A stretch of DNA of 64,000 nt from Brevibacterium senegalense (GTDB lineage: Bacteria > Actinomycetota > Actinomycetes > Actinomycetales > Brevibacteriaceae): assembly GCF_000285835.1 (NCBI RefSeq), contig NZ_HE978610.1:1-64000 (forward strand). Reading direction: 5' to 3'. How positions within the stretch are numbered: the stretch's first letter is position 1; every line of letters starts with the position of its first letter. The notes under the pieces were generated by a model that was not told the DNA's origin, did not search any database, and was given only the letters and a program-made list of their open reading frames with translations. A program made the position numbers and the translations under genes. This document shows, piece after piece, positions 7,459-15,147 of the stretch.

Positions 7459-8835
7459 ATGAGCGACCGGACGACCGACCTGCGCGACGAGCTGCCCGAT
7501 GGAAACCGCCGCCGCGTCTTCGACGACCTGGTCGCAGGCCGGCCCACCGTGTGGCTCCCGGAGGTCGCTGGGGACGACCCCGCTCCCGAGGCCGGCCGGA
7601 TTTCCGCGGTCGGCCAGACTCCCGAGGCCGGCCAGACTCCCGCCGCCGCTCACCTCACCTCCGCACTCATCGACGCCGCCGAGGACCGCTTCCGCTGGTT
7701 CGCGCCCCTCTTCGAGGAGCTCTTCCCGGAGACGCGCCCCACCGGCGGCATCATCGAGTCGCCGCTGCAGAAGGTGGGTGCGCTCGCCTCCGCACTGACC
7801 GATGAGTTCGGGCAGCCGTTCCCTGCGGACCTGTGGGTCAAGCGCGATGACGCGCTGGCGGTGAGCGGCTCCGTCAAGTCCCGCGGGGGCATCCACGAGG
7901 TCCTCGAAGTCGCGCTCGACACGGCCCGTGACCTGGGCATCGACCTGAGCGAGGGGCCCACCGCGTTCCTGCGCGACGACGTGCGCGCACGCCTGTCCCA
8001 GCGCCGCATCGTCGTGGGCTCGACCGGGAACCTGGGGCTGTCGATCGGGCTCATGAGCGCGATCCTGGGCTTCTCTGTCACCGTCCACATGTCGCACGAC
8101 GCGAAGGCGTGGAAGAAGTCGATGCTGCGCGCCTCCGGTGTCGACGTCGTCGAGCACGCGACGGACTTCACTCAGGCCGTCCACGCCGGCCGCGCCGCGG
8201 CGGAGGCGGACCCGGTCGCCCACTTCATCGATGACGAGAACTCGCTGAGCCTCTTCGCGGGCTACGCCGTCGCGGGCCGGAGGCTGGCCGGTCAACTGGC
8301 GGCGGCCTCGGTGGTCGGGGATGCGCAGCATCCGCTCACGGTCTACCTGCCGTGCGGGATCGGCGGCGCGCCCGGCGGCATCACCTACGGTCTCACCAGC
8401 GTGTTCGGTGACGCAGTCCGCTGCGTCTTCGTCGAGCCGGTCTCCATGCCGGCGTTCCTGCTGGGCCGGCTGACGGGCCTCGACGACGCGATCAGCGTCG
8501 CAGAGGTGGGCCTGGGCGCCCTCACCCTGGCCGACGGCCTGGCCGTGGGCCGCCCGTCCGGCTTCGTGGGGAAGGCGGTGGGCGACCGGGTGGCCGGGTA
8601 CGCGACCGTGACGGACGACGATCTGCTGCGGACCCTCGCCGTCGCTGAGGCCGCGGCCGGTCTCCGACTGGAGCCCTCCGGCTGCGCGGGGCTGAGGGCG
8701 GCAGGGCACGTGATGGCCGCGGGGGCCGGTGGGGCTGCCGGCACCCATGTCGCGTGGCTGACCGGCGGCTCGCTCATGCCTGACGAGGAGTACGCGCAGC
8801 TGTTGGACGCGGGCAGGCGCCTGCTGCGGCGCTGA
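7459..8835 (+). CDS. dsdA: D-serine ammonia-lyase
   Basis: The 458-residue PLP enzyme converts D-serine to pyruvate and ammonia. The Schiff-base lysine K140 lies in a GSVKSRGG motif, a GSTGNLGLS phosphate-binding loop follows, and PCGIGGAPGG later contacts the cofactor; length is close to the E. coli enzyme. An insertion at residues about 43-60 is encoded by three tandem 18-bp repeats and looks like a recent in-frame expansion in a surface loop. The ATG at 7459 has AGGAG overlapping the amidase stop. Translational coupling with the amidase suggests that D-amino-acid derivatives are the substrates of the operon (inference). Confidence 0.93.
   Translation: MSDRTTDLRDELPDGNRRRVFDDLVAGRPTVWLPEVAGDDPAPEAGRISAVGQTPEAGQTPAAAHLTSALIDAAEDRFRWFAPLFEELFPETRPTGGIIESPLQKVGALASALTDEFGQPFPADLWVKRDDALAVSGSVKSRGGIHEVLEVALDTARDLGIDLSEGPTAFLRDDVRARLSQRRIVVGSTGNLGLSIGLMSAILGFSVTVHMSHDAKAWKKSMLRASGVDVVEHATDFTQAVHAGRAAAEADPVAHFIDDENSLSLFAGYAVAGRRLAGQLAAASVVGDAQHPLTVYLPCGIGGAPGGITYGLTSVFGDAVRCVFVEPVSMPAFLLGRLTGLDDAISVAEVGLGALTLADGLAVGRPSGFVGKAVGDRVAGYATVTDDDLLRTLAVAEAAAGLRLEPSGCAGLRAAGHVMAAGAGGAAGTHVAWLTGGSLMPDEEYAQLLDAGRRLLRR
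7585..7638 (+). repeat. Three in-frame 18-bp tandem repeats inside dsdA
   Basis: Units start at 7585, 7603 and 7621 and encode PEAGRI, SAVGQT and PEAGQT. Units 1 and 3 differ at few positions. They add a six-residue repeat to an N-terminal loop of DsdA, away from the PLP site, and probably arose by slippage. Confidence 0.75.
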
Positions 8836-8863
8836 CAGCACGGCGGGCTTCGTGTGACGGCCT

Positions 8864-9082
8864 TCAGAGCTCCTCGTCGTCGGGCTCCCAGCGGAGAATA
8901 TCGCCAGGCTGACAGTCGAGGACGCGGCAGATCGCGTCGAGGGTGTTGAATCTGACGGCTTTCGCGCGACCGTTCTTGAGCACAGCGACGTTCGCCGGGG
9001 AGATGCCGATCGCGTCCGCGAAATCTCCGACCGACATCTTACGCTTGGCCAGCTCCACGTCGATGTCCACGATGATCGCCAC
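8864..9082 (-). CDS. Small Xre/YozG-type HTH regulator
   Basis: The 72-residue protein is a single helix-turn-helix domain (SVGDFADAIGISPANVAVLK around residues 17-36) of the YozG/Cro type, ending in an acidic tail. It starts with GTG at 9082 immediately after the TGA of the upstream DUF2975 gene, with no intervening base, so translation is coupled. DUF2975 membrane protein plus this type of small HTH protein is a recurring gene pair in Gram-positive bacteria. The regulator probably controls its own operon (inference). Confidence 0.88.
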   Translation of the reverse strand: MAIIVDIDVELAKRKMSVGDFADAIGISPANVAVLKNGRAKAVRFNTLDAICRVLDCQPGDILRWEPDDEEL

Positions 9083-9562
9083 TCAGACGACCTCGGCCAT
9101 CTCGGACCTGAGCACGGTCGCCTCGATCAGCAGACGGCGCATGACGACCATGAGCAGGACGAACGCGGGTCCAGTGACCAGCGCCGCGCACAGTCCCAGG
9201 AACGCCGCGGGTCCGCCGGTGCTCGCGATGAACACGAGGTGGAACCCGGTCCCGACCGCCATGAGGGTGGCGACCGCCGCTGCGCCGATGATGACCTCGA
9301 CCCAGCGCAGCGCCGCATCCCTGAAGATCTCCGCACGCGCGACCATCGACAGCAGCATCCAGATCGCCGCGAGCGCCACCTGCAGGCAGGCGATCACGCT
9401 GATAGCCGCGACCGTGTACGGAACCTGCAGCCCGGCGACCTCCGGGTACTGCGCGGCCATCTCTCTCGCGACGAGAGGGATGACGACGATCTGCGCGACG
9501 AGCCCACCTGCCCCGATGAGGACGAGAAGGGTGCGGAGTGCGGAGATGGTGGGTGCGTTCAT
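9083..9562 (-). CDS. DUF2975 integral membrane protein
   Basis: The 159-residue protein has four predicted membrane helices (about residues 10-30, 47-70, 90-112 and 120-142), with a cytoplasmic loop containing a RAEIFRDAALRW stretch between helices 2 and 3, as in DUF2975 proteins. The function of the family is not established. It is the first gene of a two-gene unit with the HTH protein. There is no ribosome-binding site; TATCAT sits exactly six bases before the ATG, consistent with a leaderless mRNA. The upstream sequence contains a GATAG/CTATC inverted repeat (9571-9588 region) that may be the partner HTH protein's operator. Confidence 0.85.
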   Translation of the reverse strand: MNAPTISALRTLLVLIGAGGLVAQIVVIPLVAREMAAQYPEVAGLQVPYTVAAISVIACLQVALAAIWMLLSMVARAEIFRDAALRWVEVIIGAAAVATLMAVGTGFHLVFIASTGGPAAFLGLCAALVTGPAFVLLMVVMRRLLIEATVLRSEMAEVV

Positions 9563-9568
9563 GTATCG

Positions 9569-9574
9569 ATGATA
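9569..9574 (-). promoter_or_regulatory. -10 box of leaderless promoter for the DUF2975-HTH operon
   Basis: TATCAT on the minus strand, six bases before the start codon at 9562. The flanking region is AT-richer than its surroundings and contains GATAG and CTATC arms that could form a small operator overlapping the promoter. Confidence 0.5.
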
Positions 9575-9646
9575 GGCAGATATCTATCGTTTTACGGTCG
9601 ATATGCCGTGGGAGTGTGCTGGGAGTGCGGGGGAAGCGCTGCGCAC

Positions 9647-9699
9647 GGCCCTGGTGCGGCGTCCGCAGGAATCGGGCCTGCGGACGCCGCACCAGGGCC
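9647..9699 (-). terminator. Perfect 23-bp hairpin downstream of the M20 peptidase gene
   Basis: The arm 9647-9669 and the arm 9677-9699 are exact reverse complements, separated by a 7-base loop (AATCGGG). The structure begins three bases after the M20 stop codon (9702). There is no U-tract. The position and stability suit an actinobacterial intrinsic terminator, protecting the DUF2975 unit from read-through; the perfect, GC-rich 23-bp stem is unusually long. Confidence 0.7.
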
Positions 9700-9701
9700 G
9701 A

Positions 9702-10898
9702 TCAGCCGGCCAGCTGGTCCGCGATGAGCGCGGCGAGCAGGGCCGTACGGGGGGCGATGTGCGCGGACAGCGCGTGCTCGTGGTCCGCGTGCGCGCCGTC
9801 GCCCACTGCTCCCAGCCCGTCGAGGGTGGGGATGCCGTCACCGGCGGTGTAGTTGCCGTCGGAGGCGCCGCCCACCTCGACACCCGTGGGTGCGTCGACG
9901 CCCACGGCCTGCGCGAGCTCGCCGGCGCGGTCGAAGAGCCCCTCCGCCATCTCCCGCTCCATGGGAGGACGGTTGATGTCGCCCAGGATCTCGATCGAGG
10001 CACCCTCCAGCACCGGCGTGAGTGCGCGGATCGCGGTGTCGACCCGTTCGAGCTCCTCCTGCGTCTTCGCGCGCACGTCGACGTCGAACCGCGCCTGCGC
10101 CGGCACCGTGTTCGTCGTCGTGCCGCCGCTGAACACGGTGGGGGTGACGGTGGTGCCCACGGCCGGATCCGCGAGGGCCGCGACCGCGATCATCTGGTGG
10201 GACAGCTCGAGGCCCGCGTTGACCCCCTTCTCCGGGTCGAGGCCCGCGTGCGAGGCACGGCCGTGCAGCACGACCGTGTACATCGACGTGCCCTTGCGGG
10301 CGAGCTTGAGCGCGCCGGCCGGGCCTGCGGCGGCCTCCATGACGAAGGCGGCGCGGGCCTGGGCGGCCTCGGCGCGCAGCAGGGGAGCGCCCGTCGCCGA
10401 GCCCACCTCCTCGTCACCGGTGACGAGGATGCTGAGGCCGTCCACGGCCTCGGGCCCGGACTGGTCCAGCAGCATCGCGGCGGCGTGGATGGACATGACC
10501 ACACCGGTGAGCATGTCGAAGCTGCCGGGGCCGCGGATGACGCCGTCCTCGTGGGAGAACGGGATGGACTCGAGCGTGCCGTGCGGCCACACGGTGTCCT
10601 GGTGATTCACCAGCACGACCGCGGGTGGACCGTCGCCGAAGCGCAGGCGGACGTGGGTGACGTCGTCGATCGTGAGGATCTCCGGCGTCGCACCCAGGCG
10701 CTCCGTGAGGAGCGCGGCGACGTCGCGGGCGCCCGCGGCGACGGCGTCCAGGTCGGACGACGGGGTCTCGAGCGAGATGAGCCGCTCGATGTCCTCGAGC
10801 ATCTGCGGCAGGCGCTGCTGCGCGGCCGGCAGGAGGGCTGCGAGGTCGACGGAGGCGGAGCGGGCGGTCGCGGTGGTGGGCGCGGAGTCTGACGTCAT
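9702..10898 (-). CDS. M20-family metallopeptidase (carboxypeptidase G2-like)
   Basis: The 398-residue zinc peptidase has the family's metal-site residues: H99 and D101 in a VNHQDTVWP motif, D128 in GPGSFDMLTG, the catalytic/ligand pair E163-E164 in TGDEEVGS, E188 in VMEAA, and a late HADHEH histidine motif. A dimerization (lid) domain lies at about residues 195-300. Such enzymes remove glutamate or other residues from N-acyl amino acids or dipeptides. The ATG at 10898 is chosen because homology starts there; the open frame upstream belongs to the complement of the next gene. It is monocistronic and ends at a strong hairpin. Confidence 0.9.
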   Translation of the reverse strand: MTSDSAPTTATARSASVDLAALLPAAQQRLPQMLEDIERLISLETPSSDLDAVAAGARDVAALLTERLGATPEILTIDDVTHVRLRFGDGPPAVVLVNHQDTVWPHGTLESIPFSHEDGVIRGPGSFDMLTGVVMSIHAAAMLLDQSGPEAVDGLSILVTGDEEVGSATGAPLLRAEAAQARAAFVMEAAAGPAGALKLARKGTSMYTVVLHGRASHAGLDPEKGVNAGLELSHQMIAVAALADPAVGTTVTPTVFSGGTTTNTVPAQARFDVDVRAKTQEELERVDTAIRALTPVLEGASIEILGDINRPPMEREMAEGLFDRAGELAQAVGVDAPTGVEVGGASDGNYTAGDGIPTLDGLGAVGDGAHADHEHALSAHIAPRTALLAALIADQLAG

Positions 10899-11006
10899 GC
10901 CTCCGAGTCTGCCACGGCGTGCGGACACGGATGGAGGTGCCGCCCCCGCCTCAGCCGAATGTCGGAACAGGAGACGAGACGGGGGTGCGTGTGTCAGTGT
11001 GTGCGC

Positions 11007-12503
11007 ATGGGAGAAGCAGTGGGGTCCGTCCGCTACACGCCGCGGGAGAGGACGCTGTACCGGCGCAAGCTCCAGGAGAACCTGGAGACCTTCGACACGT
11101 ACCTGCAGAAGGCGGACTTCGAGTCGAAGGGGACGATCGGGCTGGAGCTCGAGCTCAACCTCATCGACGCGGACGGTGCGCCCTCCCTGCGGAACGTCGA
11201 GATCATGGACGCGGTGGACGACGCGGACGTGCAGTCGGAGATCGGCGCGTACAACGTCGAGCTCAACATGCCGGTCTCCCGCGTGCGCGACGCCGGGCTC
11301 AAGCGCCTGGAGCACGGCATCGACGAGCGGCTGCGGAAGCTGCGCACTGCGGCCCAGTCGCTGGACGTGGCACCGGTGTCGATCGGGACGCTGCCCACCG
11401 TCACGACGGAGCTGCTCGAGGACGAATCGTGGATCACGCCGGAGAACCGGTACCGCGCGCTGTCCACCGCCGTTGTCGAGGCCCGGGGCGAGTACGTGGG
11501 CATCGACCTGTCCCGCGAGGACCACTACGCCCATGAGTTCGCGGACCTGGCGCCGGAGTCCACGTGCACGTCGATGCAGCTCCACCTGCAGGTGGCGCCC
11601 AACCGCTTCGCGGACGCGTGGAACGCGTCCCAGGCGATCGCGGGCGTGCAGATCGCGATGGCGGCGAACTCCCCGCTGTTCCTGGGGCACCGCCTGTGGC
11701 ACGAGTCGCGGATCCCGATCTTCGCCCAGTCGATCGACACCCGCACCCCGGAGCTGGTGCACCAGGGGGTGCGGCCGCGCGTGTGGTTCGGCGAACGGTG
11801 GATCACGAGCGTGTTCGACCTCTTCGAGGAGAACGTCCAGTACTTCCCGCCGCTGCTGCCGGAGACCCGCGAGGCGTCCGGCCGCCCCATCCTCACGGAG
11901 AACGGCACGCCGTACCTCCACGAGCTCAACCTGCACAACGGCACGGTGTGGCGCTGGAACCGTCCCATCTACTCGCCGGGGAAGCGCAGCGCGCACGTGC
12001 GGCTGGAGAACCGGATCCTGCCGGCCGGCCCCACGCCCGTCGACATGGCCGCGGACGCCGCCTTCTACTACGGGCTCATCGCGTACCTGGTGCGGGAGAA
12101 TCGTCCCGTGTGGTCGCGGATGACGTTCACGGAGGCGCAGGAGAACTTCGAGAACGGCGCGCGCGATGGGATCGGCGCCCGCCTCACGTGGCCGCGCTAC
12201 GGCACGCTGGACGTCACGGAGCTGGTGCTCGAGACACTCGCGCCGCAGGCCCGGGCGGGGCTCGAGGAGCTCGAGGTCGACGAGGACGTCATCGACGAGT
12301 ACATCGGGATCTACGAGGCCCGCGCCCGCACCGGCCGCAACGGCGCCTGGTGGCAGCGGAAGGCGCTCGACGCGCTGGCCGGTCGCTCACCCGTGGGCTC
12401 GGACGAGCGCAACCGGGCGCTGCGCACGCTCACCCTCCGGTACGCGGAGAACCAGCGATCCGGCGATCCCGTCCACACGTGGGAGGTCCCGGCCCAGGGG
12501 TGA
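11007..12503 (+). CDS. GCS2-type carboxylate-amine ligase (glutamate-cysteine ligase family)
   Basis: The 498-residue protein belongs to the glutamate-cysteine ligase GCS2 family. Near the N-terminus it has the glycine-glutamate motif GLELELNLID used for nucleotide and metal binding, and later PENRYRALS and SMQLHLQVAP segments. The family joins an amino group to the gamma- or alpha-carboxylate of glutamate with ATP; in mycothiol-using actinobacteria its product is often not glutathione, so the substrate is open. The start is uncertain: ATG 11007, GTG 11001 or 10989 and ATG 10959 are all in frame and none has a well-spaced ribosome site. 11007 is chosen because the sequence after it looks like native protein. 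Confidence 0.82.
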   Translation: MGEAVGSVRYTPRERTLYRRKLQENLETFDTYLQKADFESKGTIGLELELNLIDADGAPSLRNVEIMDAVDDADVQSEIGAYNVELNMPVSRVRDAGLKRLEHGIDERLRKLRTAAQSLDVAPVSIGTLPTVTTELLEDESWITPENRYRALSTAVVEARGEYVGIDLSREDHYAHEFADLAPESTCTSMQLHLQVAPNRFADAWNASQAIAGVQIAMAANSPLFLGHRLWHESRIPIFAQSIDTRTPELVHQGVRPRVWFGERWITSVFDLFEENVQYFPPLLPETREASGRPILTENGTPYLHELNLHNGTVWRWNRPIYSPGKRSAHVRLENRILPAGPTPVDMAADAAFYYGLIAYLVRENRPVWSRMTFTEAQENFENGARDGIGARLTWPRYGTLDVTELVLETLAPQARAGLEELEVDEDVIDEYIGIYEARARTGRNGAWWQRKALDALAGRSPVGSDERNRALRTLTLRYAENQRSGDPVHTWEVPAQG

Positions 12504-12579
12504 GGGGCGCTGCCCCGCCCGCGGGAGAGAACGCCGGACGGTTCCGCCGCGGGGGCAGTCCGATGTCCGTTCCACGTCC

Positions 12580-12585
12580 TACAGT
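12580..12585 (+). promoter_or_regulatory. -10 box of candidate leaderless promoter for the aminotransferase
   Basis: TACAGT is followed by six bases (ggggac) and the ATG at 12592. The spacer is purine-rich, so a very short leader with weak ribosome binding is also possible. Confidence 0.45.
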
Positions 12586-12591
12586 GGGGAC

Positions 12592-13803
12592 ATGGACACG
12601 ACTGAGACGCACCGGGAGCTGACCACCTCGATCCGATCGACGCGGGTGCGACCGTTCGCGGTCATGAACATCCTCAACCGCGTCTTCGAGATGCGCGCGC
12701 AGGGTCGCGACGTCATCTCGCTGTGCGTGGGGGAGCCGTCGCAGGGTGCGCCCGCCGGGGTGCGTCGCCGTGCCGCGGAGGTCGTGGCGGACGGCACGGA
12801 CCTGGGCTACTCGGAGGTCTTCGGCATCGTCCCGCTGCGGCAGCGGCTGGCGGAGCACTACCGCCGCTGGTACGGGGTCGACCTCCCGCTGGAGCGGATC
12901 GCCGTGACGAACGGCTCGTCCGGCGCGTTCGACATGGTGTTCCTCGCCAGCTTCGACGCGGGCGACCGGGTCGCGCTCGCCACCCCCGGCTACCCCGCGT
13001 ACACGAACATCCTGCGCGCGCAGGACGTCGAGGTCGTCGAGCTGCCGTGCGGACCGGACGTCCGCTTCCAGCCCACGGTGGAGATGCTCGAAGCCGCCCA
13101 CCGCCAGGGTCCGCTCAAGGGGCTCATGCTCGCCTCGCCGGCGAACCCGACGGGCACGATGGTCGAGGAGCCGGAGCTGCGCGCGCTGTATGACTGGTGC
13201 CGGGCCAACGGGGTGCGGCTCATCTCCGACGAGATCTACCACGGGGTGTCGTTCACCGGGTCGAAGGGGACCTCGGCGCTGGAGTGCGGTGACGATGCCG
13301 TCGTCATCTCGTCGTTCTCGAAGTACTGGGGCATGACGGGCTGGCGGCTGGGGTGGGCGATCCTCCCGGAGGACCTCGTCCAGCCCTGCGACGCGATCGC
13401 CGGGAACCTGTCGCTGTGCCCGCCGGTGCCCGCGCAGCACGCGTGCGTCGAGGCGTTCACGGAGGAGGCGTACGCGGAGTGCGACGCCGCCGTCCAGGGC
13501 TTCGCGGTCGCGCGGCAGCACGTCCTCGACGCGGTGCCCGCACTGGGCTGGACGGACATGGCCCCGGCGGACGGCGCCTTCTACATGTACTTCCGGATCG
13601 ACGACGTGCTGGGTCCGCACGCGGATGCGAGCGACTGGTGCGCGGCACTGCTGGAGCAGGAGGGGGTCGCGCTGGCGCCCGGCATCGACTTCGATCCGAT
13701 CAACGGCCACAATGCGGTCCGGCTCTCGTTGGCGGCCGGTCCGGACGCCATCGCCGAGGCCCTGGTCCGGATCCGCAGATTCCAGGACTCCGTGGCCGGC
13801 TGA
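12592..13803 (+). CDS. Class I/II pyridoxal-phosphate aminotransferase
   Basis: The 403-residue fold-type I enzyme has the PLP lysine K244 in a SSFSKYWGMTGWRLGW motif, NPTG at about 185-188, and DEIYHG at about 213-218. It resembles aspartate/alanine-type aminotransferases that move an amino group between an amino acid and 2-oxoglutarate or pyruvate; the exact amino acid cannot be read from the sequence. It follows the GCS2-type ligase by 88 bases but has its own promoter-like TACAGT box. No terminator is evident after it; the HhH/DUF1801 gene follows by 146 bases. Confidence 0.9.
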   Translation: MDTTETHRELTTSIRSTRVRPFAVMNILNRVFEMRAQGRDVISLCVGEPSQGAPAGVRRRAAEVVADGTDLGYSEVFGIVPLRQRLAEHYRRWYGVDLPLERIAVTNGSSGAFDMVFLASFDAGDRVALATPGYPAYTNILRAQDVEVVELPCGPDVRFQPTVEMLEAAHRQGPLKGLMLASPANPTGTMVEEPELRALYDWCRANGVRLISDEIYHGVSFTGSKGTSALECGDDAVVISSFSKYWGMTGWRLGWAILPEDLVQPCDAIAGNLSLCPPVPAQHACVEAFTEEAYAECDAAVQGFAVARQHVLDAVPALGWTDMAPADGAFYMYFRIDDVLGPHADASDWCAALLEQEGVALAPGIDFDPINGHNAVRLSLAAGPDAIAEALVRIRRFQDSVAG

Positions 13804-13949
13804 GGGCGGCGCGGGGACGCGGAGGGCGGGCAGCGGGAGGCGGCGACCGGGACGCGACGATGCGGGATGTGGCGGTCACGGGATACGACAGCCCGGCATT
13901 CGGCGGCCACCGGATGTGACGGTCCGGGAGACAACAGAGAGGACACGCA

Positions 13950-14624
13950 ATGACGCAGTTCGACGAGATTCCCGGAGTGGCGGCGCCCCTGCGTCGCGCG
14001 CTCGTGGAGGCCGGGTACCCGGATCTCGAGTCCCTGGACGGTGTGGACTACGCGGACCTGGCGGCACTGCACGGGGTGGGACGCACCGGCCTGGCTCGGA
14101 TCCAGGCGCGTCTGCAGGAATCCGGCCGGGGCCTCGGCGGCGACGTGCCCGGGACTCCAGCGGCAGCAACCTCGGGTGCGAGCGCGCCCGGGTGGACGCG
14201 TGGTCACACAGGGACGACGGCGAAGGACGTGAAGACCAGGATCACGGATGTGGTGCCCACGGACTTCGTCGAGGGACTCGAGTGGCCGCGCCGGCAGGAG
14301 CACGGGCGGTTCCTGCTCGAGGTGTTCGGGCGGGTCACGGGCGTGGAGCCGGTCATGTGGGGGCCCACGATGGTGGGCTATGGCGAGGCGCACTACGTGT
14401 CGCCCAGCGGGCGCGAGGGTGACTGGTTCGTCGTGGGTTTCAGCCCGCGGAAGGCGAACTTGGCGCTCTACGGGCTGCAGTCGGCGCCGGATGCGGACGA
14501 GCTGCTGCCGCGCCTGGGCAAGCACAAGCTGGGGTCCGGATGCGTGTGGATCAACAAGCCCGAGGACGTGGACCAGGACGTGCTCGAGCAGCTCATCCGC
14601 GGCGGCTGGGAGTCCGTGGACTGA
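13950..14624 (+). CDS. Helix-hairpin-helix plus DUF1801 protein
   Basis: The 224-residue protein has an N-terminal helix-hairpin-helix-like unit (IPGVAAPLRRALVEAGY then LHGVGRTGLARIQARL, residues 7-60), a Thr/Ala/Gly linker, and a C-terminal DUF1801 (YdhG-like) domain from about residue 95 with its characteristic VMWGPTMVGYG and GFSPRKANLALY motifs. DUF1801 proteins are small and of unknown biochemistry; HhH fusion suggests nucleic-acid contact (inference). The ATG has a GAGAGGACAC ribosome-site region. It ends 30 bases before a long hairpin. Confidence 0.85.
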   Translation: MTQFDEIPGVAAPLRRALVEAGYPDLESLDGVDYADLAALHGVGRTGLARIQARLQESGRGLGGDVPGTPAAATSGASAPGWTRGHTGTTAKDVKTRITDVVPTDFVEGLEWPRRQEHGRFLLEVFGRVTGVEPVMWGPTMVGYGEAHYVSPSGREGDWFVVGFSPRKANLALYGLQSAPDADELLPRLGKHKLGSGCVWINKPEDVDQDVLEQLIRGGWESVD

Positions 14625-14653
14625 CGGGGTGCGGTCTGGCTGACCCGGTCTCC

Positions 14654-14723
14654 CAGAAAGACACCTTGAGTCGCAAACCGCAGTGCCATAGCGGTGGAGT
14701 TTGCGACTCAAGGTGCCTTTCTG
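14654..14723. terminator. Long near-perfect hairpin (25-bp arms), terminator or small palindromic repeat
   Basis: Arms 14654-14678 and 14699-14723 pair over 25 bases with one G-U type mismatch. A competing inner stem CCGC/GCGG is at 78-81 and 91-94. The outer arm starts CAGAAAG and the right arm ends CTTTCTG, so the transcript ends in a short U-rich run. It follows the DUF1801 gene and could be its terminator. The length and the AT-rich arms differ from the GC-rich terminators elsewhere in the window, so an intergenic palindromic repeat is an alternative. Confidence 0.65.
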
Positions 14724-14803
14724 TTCGAAGTCGCCGCGTGCGGTGGCTGCACGGTCTCTGAGCAGGCATCTCGCCCGCAGCGCTCGGCTCTTCCGCATCC
14801 AGC

Positions 14804-14815
14804 GAACATTCGTTA
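14804..14815. promoter_or_regulatory. GAACATTCGTTA, relaxed match to the GAACGnnCGTTC operator
   Basis: The site differs from the palindrome seen upstream of the lipid genes at one base per half. It lies about 17 bases before the beginning of the truncated oxidoreductase, so it is probably the surviving operator of a promoter whose gene body was deleted. Confidence 0.4.
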
Positions 14816-14831
14816 GTTTGATTGTCAGGCG

Positions 14832-15142
14832 GGTCACAGGCGCAGATCGAGCGGTTCGCCCCCGGGTTCCGGGACCGGATCGTCGCCCGCACTGTGCGGA
14901 GCGTCGCGCAGCTCGAGGCGGACAACGCGAACTACGTGGCCGGGGACATCATCACGGGGGCGAACAGCGTCCAGCAGCTGCTCTTCCGGCCTCGTGTTGC
15001 CCTCGACCCATACTCGCTGGGCGCACCGGGGCATTACCTGTGCTCGGCCGCGACGCCGCCGGGGGCGGGAGCGCATGGCATGTGCGGGTACAACGCTGCG
15101 CTCTCCGCGCTCGCCCACGCGGGGATCCCCACGGGGAGTTGA
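14832..15142 (+). pseudogene. C-terminal remnant of a phytoene-dehydrogenase-like FAD oxidoreductase
   Basis: About 103 codons match the C-terminal end of NAD(P)/FAD-dependent phytoene-desaturase-like oxidoreductases: QIERFAPGFRDRI, an NYVAGDI segment, and the FAD-contacting YLCSAATPPGAGAHGMCGY stretch. Intact members are about 500 residues with an N-terminal Rossmann GxGxxG motif, which is absent. Similarity starts abruptly near 14832 and the reading frame upstream is unrelated. An in-frame start at about 14822 could still give a short peptide, but it would have no FAD fold. The stop overlaps the ribosome site of the PucR gene. Confidence 0.8.
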
Positions 15143-15147
15143 TGACG

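Noticed and set aside
10899-11996. Extension of the M20 peptidase frame upstream over the GCS2-type gene
   Set aside because: The extension is the complement of a well-conserved gene and lacks protein-like composition; the peptidase family starts near 10898.
14822-15142. A functional small protein with its own start
   Set aside because: The sequence is the C-terminal FAD-contact region of a 500-residue family with no independent fold, and no ribosome site precedes it.
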